DNA from: an uncultured Opitutales bacterium
GTDB taxonomy: Bacteria; Verrucomicrobiota; Verrucomicrobiia; Opitutales; Intestinicryptomonadaceae
Length of the DNA stretch: 64,000 nucleotides
Direction of reading: 5' to 3'
Assembly (NCBI GenBank): GCA_944389175.1
Contig: CALXLK010000007.1
Span: forward strand, 62,001 to 126,000
Numbering within the stretch: position 1 is the first letter of the stretch; each line of letters begins with the position of its first letter. A model generated the notes under the pieces. It saw only the letters and a program-made list of their open reading frames with translations. It had not been told where the DNA came from and did no database searches. The translations under genes and the position numbers were made by a program. Of the stretch, positions 27,764 to 34,836 are shown piece by piece.

Positions 27764-29038
27764 TTATTCGGAATTTTTCAATCTCTCCACGTCGGCGCCG
27801 AGATTAGCAAGCTTTAAATCTATGTTCTCATATCCGCGGTCGAGGTGGTATATTCGGCTTATCCGCGTTTGGCCCTCTGCGGCAAGGGCGGCTATCACCA
27901 ATGCGGCGCTAGCCCGCAAATCGCTGGCCATAACGGGAGCCCCGGAAAGTTTGCCGCGCCCGCTTATTATCGCGCTTGCGCCCTCCCGGCTTATTTCCGC
28001 GCCCATTCGGCACAACTCCGGCACATGCATGAACCGCTCGGGATATATGCGCTCGGTGATTATGGAAAGCCCGTGGGCCTGCGTCATTAACGCGCACAGC
28101 TGCGCCTGCAGGTCGGTAGGCAATCCCGGATAGGGAAGTGTTGTGGCCTCTATGGGCCTTATGTGCACTTCGGCCGCGTCGACCTCCATTGCGGTGGCGT
28201 TCTTGACGGATATTTTGCATCCGGCTTTTTCAAGCACGTCTATAAGCGCCCCCAAATGCTTTTTCTGCGCCCCTTTAACTAACACCTTTCCCCTCGAGGC
28301 AAATGCGGCTATAAGCCATGTACCCGCCTCTATCCTGTCGGGCAGAACGCTGTGTTCGGCCCCAGAGAGCTTGTCCACTCCGGTGACCGTTATCGTCGGG
28401 GATCCAGCGCCCTCTATTTGAGCGCCCATTTTTATTAGCATTTTGCACAAGTCGGTAATTTCCGGCTCGCATGCGGCGTTTTCTATTGTTGTTACTCCGG
28501 CGGCAAGCGTTGCGGCCATGACGACATTCGCCGTTCCCGTCACCGTGCTGCCGTAGCGCCCGCCGAGAAATATGTTCGCCCCCTTTATCCTGCGGGCGTC
28601 CACGTTTATGTATCCCTTGTCTATTTCGATTCCGCAATTTAGAGCGCGCAATCCCTTTATGTGCAGATCGACCGGGCGCGCGCCTATTACGCAGCCGCCG
28701 GGCATTGAAACAGAGGCCTTTTTTAGGCGCGCTGCCATCGGCCCCAACAGGCATATGCTCGCGCGCATCTTTCTAACCAGCTCGTACGGGGCAATGTTGG
28801 ATACGTTCTTTGCCTGGATTTCCCAGACGCCTTTTGACGGATTTGATATTTGCGCGCCGAGCTGACCGAGTATTTCGGCCATGAAGCGCACGTCGCTTAA
28901 GTCGGGAACGTTTTTGAGCACGCATTTCTGGTCGGTTAGAAGCGCCGCCGCAAACATCGGCAGGCACGCATTCTTTGCACCAGAAACCGATACCTCGCCG
29001 TTGAGACGGCATTTCCCGTTTATCAAAAGACAATCCAT
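27764..29038 (-). CDS. murA: UDP-N-acetylglucosamine 1-carboxyvinyltransferase
   Basis: First committed step of peptidoglycan synthesis: adds enolpyruvate from PEP to UDP-GlcNAc. 424 residues from MDCLLINGK (29038), which places the conserved GEVSVSGAKNACLP near residue 15 as in the family; a longer frame upstream is ignored. K22 in SGAKNA and the loop Cys C116 in SMPGGCVIGARPVDLHI are present, so the enzyme should be fosfomycin-sensitive in principle. FLGGRYGSTVTGTANVVMAATLA and YPGLPTDLQAQ are also typical. It is upstream of infC by 74 bases. Start is divergent from the lipoprotein epimerase gene. Confidence 0.95.
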   Translation of the reverse strand: MDCLLINGKCRLNGEVSVSGAKNACLPMFAAALLTDQKCVLKNVPDLSDVRFMAEILGQLGAQISNPSKGVWEIQAKNVSNIAPYELVRKMRASICLLGPMAARLKKASVSMPGGCVIGARPVDLHIKGLRALNCGIEIDKGYINVDARRIKGANIFLGGRYGSTVTGTANVVMAATLAAGVTTIENAACEPEITDLCKMLIKMGAQIEGAGSPTITVTGVDKLSGAEHSVLPDRIEAGTWLIAAFASRGKVLVKGAQKKHLGALIDVLEKAGCKISVKNATAMEVDAAEVHIRPIEATTLPYPGLPTDLQAQLCALMTQAHGLSIITERIYPERFMHVPELCRMGAEISREGASAIISGRGKLSGAPVMASDLRASAALVIAALAAEGQTRISRIYHLDRGYENIDLKLANLGADVERLKNSE

Positions 29039-29127
29039 GTTTTTTTTCGGGAATGCTAACTTTTGCGCATTGCGCGTCAACAAGAAAAGTATTGACTCTG
29101 CCGGGCTTCCCGACATCATTCATTCGT

Positions 29128-29979
29128 ATGAGGAGAGTTGTATTTCTGCTTGGCGCCGTCATGTCGGTGTCGTTGTCTTTTATTTTTTCCGGGTGTTGCA
29201 CGGGCGACATTCGGTCCGAAACGCCGCATAGGAAGATTGCATTGCACGCATATGTGTACAACAAGTGCGGCACTTTGGAGGACGTAATTGCCGATGCGAA
29301 GCGCATGGGCGCCGACGGCGTGGTTCTCTCCAATTCGATAACGATAGGAAAATATAAATGTAAAGTTTCTCCGTACCTAAACAAGGAGCAAAAAGACTAT
29401 ATCAAAAAACTTTACAACGATGCCGGCCTAAAGATTGCCTCGTACGGGATTTATCCCGGATTTAAAGATGAGGCGGCTGCGCGCGCCTACTTGTCTTTCT
29501 GCCGCGATATGGGTATTGAGTATTTTACCTGGGAGGGCAACTACAAAGACCTGCCCGAAGTCTCAAAGATTGCCAAGGAATACGGCGTAAAAATTGCCAT
29601 ACACCACCATGTAAAGCGCGCTAATAAGGAAAACCTCTACAATGTCCCCGAGGGCATGAGGCACCGCTGCATGCCTTTTGACAATGTTTTTGCCGTCATA
29701 GACAACGGGCATTGGGCGCGCGAAAGCACTGATATAGTCCGCGGCTACCGTACCGTCGGGGACAAAATTCGCATACTTCATTTTAAGGACGTCTCGCATT
29801 TCGGGGTCGACAAAAAAACCGATACGGCTTTGGGGGAGGGGTGTTTGAATCTTCCCGAGATGTTGCGCACTCTCGATGATATGGGCTTCGACGGCTGGTT
29901 CGTGCTCGAAAATGAGTCTGTTTTCAAGAATCCCACTCCGGCTATGGAGAAGAGCGTTAAGTACTTAAGAGAACATTAA
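29128..29979 (+). CDS. Lipoprotein with sugar-phosphate isomerase/epimerase (TIM-barrel) domain
   Basis: 283 residues. Start at 29128 gives MRRVVFLL and a signal ending in a lipobox FSGC (Cys at about 22); the longer upstream frame is not needed. The rest looks like an AP-endonuclease-2-type TIM barrel (xylose isomerase-like): LEDVIADAKRMGADGVVLS, IASYGIYPGF, IEYFTWEG, VKIAIHHHVKRANKENLYNVPEGM, IRILHFKDVSHFG, ALGEGCLNLPEML and GWFVLENES. His and Glu/Asp residues typical of the metal site are visible. Family members isomerise sugars, but an exported lipoprotein form suggests action on oligosaccharides outside the cytoplasm. It lies beside a GH78 lipoprotein. Confidence 0.78.
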   Translation: MRRVVFLLGAVMSVSLSFIFSGCCTGDIRSETPHRKIALHAYVYNKCGTLEDVIADAKRMGADGVVLSNSITIGKYKCKVSPYLNKEQKDYIKKLYNDAGLKIASYGIYPGFKDEAAARAYLSFCRDMGIEYFTWEGNYKDLPEVSKIAKEYGVKIAIHHHVKRANKENLYNVPEGMRHRCMPFDNVFAVIDNGHWARESTDIVRGYRTVGDKIRILHFKDVSHFGVDKKTDTALGEGCLNLPEMLRTLDDMGFDGWFVLENESVFKNPTPAMEKSVKYLREH

Positions 29980-29987
29980 TTTGACGA

Positions 29988-30020
29988 AATAAGCGCCAGA
30001 CTTCTCCGGCGCTTATTTTC
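29988..30020 (+). terminator. Terminator after the TIM-barrel lipoprotein
   Basis: AATAAGCGCC (29988-29997) pairs with GGCGCTTATT (30008-30017) around AGACTTCTCC, then TTC. It separates this gene from the GH78 gene. Confidence 0.8.
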
Positions 30021-30049
30021 TAATGTCTAAAGTTATGGCAGGGAGGTCT

Positions 30050-32803
30050 ATGAATAAGTATTTGGTGGCATTAATTTTTTCTATTGCGCTATTGCCGGTT
30101 GCAGGATGTGCGGTTTCACCGCGGGCAGTGCCCGAGGGCTTGAGCGTGGGCGAGTTCTTCGAGAACCCGCTCGGGTATAACTTGGAAGACCCTTCGTTTT
30201 CGTGGCGGCTTCCCCAGCGCGACGGAATGAGGCAGAGCGCCTATCAGATAGTCGTCGCATCTTCCGAGGACATGGAGGAAGAGTCTATAGTTTGGGACTC
30301 GGGCAAGGTGGTCTCGTCGGAAAATACAAAAATTGCCTATCCCGGAAAAATTTCGCCGAGGCAGAGGCTATTCTGGAAGGTGCGCTTCTGGGACGGCGAC
30401 GGGAAGTGCAGCCAATGGTCGGCAGTCAACAGCTTTGAGGCGGGCCTCTCCACTTCGGATTGGACTGCAAGCTGGCTGTCCTCCCCCGATACTCCGGCTC
30501 CCGCCGACAAGGAATTTCTTTTCATGGGCAAGAAGATGACGCTCAAGTACAGGAACGTCCCGCCCTCCTATTTTAGAAGAGACGTAGAGCTTTCCAAAGA
30601 CAAAACCATAAAAAAGGCGCGTCTTTATTTTGCATGCCGGGGCATAGCCAAGGTGCGCATAAACGGGGAAATTGTCGGCGACGACTACTGGTCGACCGGC
30701 TGGACCGAATACTCCAAGCGCGTCCAATCCAACACGTACGATATTTCCAAGATGCTAAGGCGCGGAGAAAACGCCGTGGGCGTAGAGCTTGCCGACGGCT
30801 GGTATTGCGGCACCCAGGCCTGGTGCTACGTCGTAAGGGCGGGAAATCCGCCCCTTGAAAATTATAAGCCCGACTTTATTCTCCAGCTCGAGGTCGAATA
30901 TGCGGACGGTTCCAAACAGGTAGTGGCAAGCGACCGCTCGTGGAAGTTTTCCTACGGGGCGCGCAAGTTTGCCGATATATACGACGGCGAAATTTACGAC
31001 TCGCGCCTTGAGTTCGACGGTTGGTCTTGCGCGGGTTTCAATGACAGCGTGTGGTCTGCGCCGGCGGTGCAAAAGCGCGGGGCGCTCCCCTTGATAGAGC
31101 CCCGCCGCTGCCAGCCGATTCGCTGCACGGACGTTCTCGCCCCCGTATCCATACGCAAAACGTCGCCCGGGACGTTTATTGTGGACTTCGGCCAGAATTT
31201 TGCGGGCATTGAGCGGCTGAATTTTCCGTCTATGCCGTCGGGCACGCAGATAAAGATAAGGTGCGCCGAAATTCTCGACGACGACGGTTCGTTTTATACC
31301 AAGAACTACACGACCGCAAAGTCCACCGACATATACATATCGAACGGCAAGCCCTTCAAGTGGGAGCCCATGTTTACCTATCACGGCTTTAGGTATCTGG
31401 AAGTCAGCGGCCTGCCCAAAGACTTTTCACTTCAAAAAGAAAATATTTGCGGGCTTGTCCTGCGCACCGACGCCCCCATGGCCGGCGGATTTGAATGTTC
31501 CGACGCGCTCGTAAACAAGCTTCAAAGCAACATTCAATGGGGGCAGCGCAGCAACTTTTTCTCGACGCCCACAGACTGCCCTCAGCGCGCCGAGCGCATG
31601 GGCTTTACCGGGGATTGCCAGGTCTTTATGCCCACGGCGCTCTTTAACATGGGGCTTGAGGCCTTCTTCATGAAATGGACCACCGATCTCGACGACGCCC
31701 AAAGCAGCGACGGAGTCTATCCGTATTACGCGCCGAACCTGCCCAAGTATACTCCCCCGACGCCCGGCTGGTCCGACTGCGGCGTCATCGCCCCGTGGAA
31801 AGTATATCTGTTTTACGGAGACAAAAAAATACTCAGGCGCAACTATTCGGGCATGGTCAAGTGGGTTCTCTACCAGCAGCGCGCCTCTAAAAATTTGATT
31901 GCCCCGGACCGCGGCATAGGCGACTGGCTCCAGCCCAATCCCCGCCCGAAAAAGCGCATGCACGGCGTCCGCTACGCCCCCGACGCGCCCAACGACCTCA
32001 TAGGCACAGCCTACTTTGTCAGGACGGCCGACATTGTTGCAAAGACTGCGAAGGTGCTTGGCAAAAATGACGACTTTAAAAAGTTTTCCAAACTTGCCGA
32101 GGAAGTAAGAGGCGCGTATGTGAAGCGGTTTGTCGGCGCCGACGGCACTGTCGAGTCGGACTGTCAAACGGCCTATTTGATGACGCTTTCGAACGACATC
32201 ATAAGGGATTCGTCGCTGCGGGCTAAGTGTTTCGACAAATTTGTGAATCGCTTGGCCGCCGATAAATACCGCCTTAATACCGGATTCCTCGGCACTCCGC
32301 TGCTTAATCCCACGCTCTCGAAGTTCGGCAGAACCGATCTTGCCTACAGACTGCTTTCCAACCGCCAATGCCCGTCGTGGCTTTATGCCGTCACAAAGGG
32401 CGCTACCACAATTTGGGAAACTTGGGAGGGGCAAAAGGACATGTCGTTTAACCACTACGCCTACGGGGCGGTCGGGCAATGGCTCTATAAGGATATCGCG
32501 GGGCTGTGGTACGACGAATCGGCTCCAGGATTTAAAAATATAATATTTGCCCCGAAGCTCGACGGAGTCGGGCTTACGAGCGCCGGCGCCTATCACATTA
32601 CACCCAACGGCAAGGCTTCCAGCTCGTGGCGAAAGACGGCCGACGGTTTGGAGTGGGATATACTAATTCCCCCCAACAGCACAGGCACCATAGAGCTTCC
32701 CTGCAAAGACGCCTCAAAGGCGACAATCGACGGCCGCAGGCCTTCTTCACTGTCGATATCCGGGGTCGGTAGCGGAAAGCACAAGATAAAAATATCAAAC
32801 TGA
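30050..32803 (+). CDS. GH78 alpha-L-rhamnosidase lipoprotein
   Basis: 917 residues from the ATG at 30050, preceded by GGGAGG (30041-30046 region). Lipobox PVAGC makes it a lipoprotein. The N-terminal beta modules (WRLPQRDGMRQSAYQIVVASS, W.A.W.SSP) and the carbohydrate-binding part (KKARLYFACRGIAKVRINGE) precede the (alpha/alpha)6 barrel. Family marks are FVDFGQNFAGIERL, CAEILDDDGSFYTKNYTTAKSTDIYI, TPTDCPQRAERMGFTGDCQ, SDCGVIAPWKVYLFYGD, WLYAVTKGATTIWETWEG and SFNHYAYGAVGQWLY. It should release L-rhamnose from plant or bacterial polysaccharides. Where most members have CPQRDER the sequence here is CPQRAER; the Glu is kept. The 3' gene is an esterase-like hydrolase. Confidence 0.9.
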   Translation: MNKYLVALIFSIALLPVAGCAVSPRAVPEGLSVGEFFENPLGYNLEDPSFSWRLPQRDGMRQSAYQIVVASSEDMEEESIVWDSGKVVSSENTKIAYPGKISPRQRLFWKVRFWDGDGKCSQWSAVNSFEAGLSTSDWTASWLSSPDTPAPADKEFLFMGKKMTLKYRNVPPSYFRRDVELSKDKTIKKARLYFACRGIAKVRINGEIVGDDYWSTGWTEYSKRVQSNTYDISKMLRRGENAVGVELADGWYCGTQAWCYVVRAGNPPLENYKPDFILQLEVEYADGSKQVVASDRSWKFSYGARKFADIYDGEIYDSRLEFDGWSCAGFNDSVWSAPAVQKRGALPLIEPRRCQPIRCTDVLAPVSIRKTSPGTFIVDFGQNFAGIERLNFPSMPSGTQIKIRCAEILDDDGSFYTKNYTTAKSTDIYISNGKPFKWEPMFTYHGFRYLEVSGLPKDFSLQKENICGLVLRTDAPMAGGFECSDALVNKLQSNIQWGQRSNFFSTPTDCPQRAERMGFTGDCQVFMPTALFNMGLEAFFMKWTTDLDDAQSSDGVYPYYAPNLPKYTPPTPGWSDCGVIAPWKVYLFYGDKKILRRNYSGMVKWVLYQQRASKNLIAPDRGIGDWLQPNPRPKKRMHGVRYAPDAPNDLIGTAYFVRTADIVAKTAKVLGKNDDFKKFSKLAEEVRGAYVKRFVGADGTVESDCQTAYLMTLSNDIIRDSSLRAKCFDKFVNRLAADKYRLNTGFLGTPLLNPTLSKFGRTDLAYRLLSNRQCPSWLYAVTKGATTIWETWEGQKDMSFNHYAYGAVGQWLYKDIAGLWYDESAPGFKNIIFAPKLDGVGLTSAGAYHITPNGKASSSWRKTADGLEWDILIPPNSTGTIELPCKDASKATIDGRRPSSLSISGVGSGKHKIKISN

Positions 32804-32854
32804 AAATATTTTTTGACAATGCCCGCGTTTTGTGCGGGGTTCTCAAACGGAAAA

Positions 32855-33412
32855 ATGAATCCTAAGATATACTACATACACGGGCTTTCAGGCAGCAGGG
32901 AATCGGCTACGTGCGTGGGGCTGAGGGAGCGCTTCGAGGGCGTGGAATGCCTTGAATATCCCTCTCAGACGGCTTCGTACGCCGAGAATCTGCGCATTAT
33001 AACCTCGGCGTTTTACGCGCTGGAGGAGTTTTTTAAGAGCGAAAAGATCATAGTAGTTGGCACGTCGCTCGGCGGTTTTTTCGCCTCGAAACTCGCCGAC
33101 GAAATTCAGAAGCGAGGGGGAGTAGGCGATGTTTCCTTTCTCCTGATAAACCCGGCGGTTTGCCCGTATGAGACTGCTCGGGGCAAGGGGTATGAAAGGG
33201 AGCTTGTCGACTCGTACAAGGGCCTGACGATATCCTACAATAAAATGTTCAAAACGCGCGCGGTGGTCACTCTCGACGACGAGCTGCTAAATCCGCGGCA
33301 GGCTATCGACATATTTGGGAGCGCATGCACAGTTTTCCCCTCCGGCGGGCATAGTTGTTGGAATATGCGCCAAGATGAAATTTCACAAATTATTAAAGAT
33401 ATGATGCGCTGA
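32855..33412 (+). CDS. YqiA/YcfP-like alpha/beta hydrolase
   Basis: 185 residues from MNPKIYYIHGL (32855). It has an alpha/beta-hydrolase nucleophile elbow VVGTSLGGFFA (Ser about 67), an oxyanion strand IYYIHGLSGS at the start, a conserved LLINPAVCPYE and a late FPSGGHSCW with the catalytic His; DDELL holds the likely acid. This small cytoplasmic UPF0227 group hydrolyses esters or acyl-CoA in tested members. Substrate unknown. It follows the GH78 gene by 51 bases on the same strand, so it may remove ester groups from sugars, but it has no signal peptide. No terminator was found downstream. Confidence 0.72.
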   Translation: MNPKIYYIHGLSGSRESATCVGLRERFEGVECLEYPSQTASYAENLRIITSAFYALEEFFKSEKIIVVGTSLGGFFASKLADEIQKRGGVGDVSFLLINPAVCPYETARGKGYERELVDSYKGLTISYNKMFKTRAVVTLDDELLNPRQAIDIFGSACTVFPSGGHSCWNMRQDEISQIIKDMMR

Positions 33413-33957
33413 TAAAAAATCGCATTTTGCTTTTTCTACTCTTTTTACTTCTTCTATCTTTTCAAATTTGCCTCTCGCGCATTTTGCAGTCGATTTTAAC
33501 CGCTTGCCGCGCTCCAGCCATCTTTGTTATTTTGGCATATTGAAAAAAAAAGAAAAAGTTGCAGGCGATTTTTGAGCAATCTCTTATTGGTTAAGGCGCG
33601 CGTCTTTCAAGAGGGGGGAGTTGCGGCGGCTATTTGGCGCTTTATTATCTTTCTTATATTGCCCAGTTTCTCCGTACCCTTTCGCCGCGCGGCGGCGCAA
33701 ATTTATAGGCTTGGAATTATCCGCAGGGTCGGGTTTTGCGGTGGCTAAACGTTGCGGCAAAATGCGCATTTTCCCTCATGCTGCACGCAAGCTAAATAAT
33801 TTCGGCTTTTACGCATGAAGATTTTTTCATTTAAGCGTATTCTTTTTTTTTGGAAAAAAGGTTAGATTTTGCCTTTTGCAAAACGCTTAAAACGAGGGAA
33901 ACGACACGGGGTTGATTAAGGGGGAAAAGCGACAGACAAAAATTATGCGCAAATAAT
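33413..33957. other. Intergenic, no gene seen
   Basis: About 545 bases of T-rich sequence with several pyrimidine runs (TTTTTACTTCTTCTATC). Short frames (33524-33748 and 33621-33818) have no motif. No terminator for the hydrolase was recognised. Confidence 0.5.
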
Positions 33958-33979
33958 AAAAAACGCGCCAAAAGGCGCG
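33958..33979 (-). terminator. Terminator of tRNA-Gln
   Basis: On the minus strand CGCGCC-TTTT-GGCGCG (33964-33969, 33974-33979) followed by six or more T residues. It lies just past the 3' end of the tRNA. Confidence 0.85.
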
Positions 33980-33989
33980 CCAACAGAAG

Positions 33990-34060
33990 TTCCCCGATAG
34001 GGATTCGAACCCCAACTATATGAACCAAAATCACATGTGCTACCATTACACCATCGGGGA
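33990..34060 (-). tRNA. tRNA-Gln (anticodon TTG)
   Basis: 71 bases fold as a cloverleaf on the minus strand: acceptor TCCCCGA/TCGGGGA, D-arm GTGT-GCAC, anticodon stem TGTGA/TCATA with loop TTTTGGT (TTG decodes CAA), T-arm TGGGG-TTCGAAT-CCCTA, discriminator A. The CCA end is not encoded. It lies 83 bases after the hpnG-like gene on the same strand and has its own terminator. Confidence 0.95.
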
Positions 34061-34143
34061 GAATCTTCTTATATATACTTTTACGTATATACGGCATTCC
34101 AAATTGCACAAATGGGGCTTGAGTGCAAGAAAAAACAAATATC

Positions 34144-34836
34144 TTAATAATCCCGATTTGAAATTTCTTTCAGTTTTTCGGTCAAATCAGAGCAAAATTT
34201 CGCCCAGCGCCTGTTTACAGGAATCATCTCGAGGCCGAATTTAATCAAGCCAATAAGCAACGTGGGATATTTTTTTACATTTGCAAGCGATACCATTTTT
34301 AACGGTTCAATTGCGCCGGTGTCGGGATTTAGCGAGGAATCCATAACATCGGCCGGGAGCGGAGAATTGTAGGCGTCGCTTATGCAGCGCACGTGGGCGA
34401 ATCTTGCCCCGGCGGCCTTCGCCGCTTGTTCGAATATGATGCTTTCCATGTCGACTGCGTCGAAACCTTCCCGCTCGAGTCCCAGCCTTTTTTGATCGTC
34501 GGCGGCTGTGGCGGAGCAGGCTATTTTCCCGGGGCGGGCGCCGAGGTTAGAAAATATTTCCATTAGGCTCTCGTCGGAGGTTTCAAATACTATGTCGGCG
34601 GGCTTGAGCTTTCTTGAGCATGCCCCGCCGAACCCGAGCAATACAACCACTTGCGGCTTGTATTTGCCAATCTGCACGCCAAGGCGCTTTGCCGCGGCGG
34701 CGCTTCTGGCTCCGGAAACAAAGGCCCGCACATTTCCCGCAAGATCCACCTCCGCGCCAAGGCGCGCTTTTGCATTGGCTGCTTTGAAAGTTGGGGCGGC
34801 TTCAAACGTGCTGGGAAATACGGCAAGTATCTTCAT
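34144..34836 (-). CDS. Nucleoside phosphorylase-like protein (HpnG-type)
   Basis: 230 residues from MKILAVFPS (34836). The purine nucleoside phosphorylase/MTAN fold is visible: VVVLLGFGGACSRKLKPADIVFET, FDAVDMESIIFEQAAKAAGARFAHVRCISDAYNS, where DMES binds ribose and the late Asp is catalytic. HpnG removes adenine from adenosylhopane in hopanoid synthesis; MTA/SAH nucleosidase is the close alternative. The context decides for HpnG: its first 35 bases overlap the end of the HpnDE fusion gene. The hopanoid gene hpnH and the squalene-hopene cyclase are not in this window, so the pathway cannot be confirmed from here. The C-terminal 30 residues are basic and hydrophobic. Confidence 0.65.
   Translation of the reverse strand: MKILAVFPSTFEAAPTFKAANAKARLGAEVDLAGNVRAFVSGARSAAAAKRLGVQIGKYKPQVVVLLGFGGACSRKLKPADIVFETSDESLMEIFSNLGARPGKIACSATAADDQKRLGLEREGFDAVDMESIIFEQAAKAAGARFAHVRCISDAYNSPLPADVMDSSLNPDTGAIEPLKMVSLANVKKYPTLLIGLIKFGLEMIPVNRRWAKFCSDLTEKLKEISNRDY

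Noticed and set aside
31427-32596. 389-residue open frame antisense to the GH78 gene
   Set aside because: Overlaps the GH78 barrel fully, no motif, no start context.
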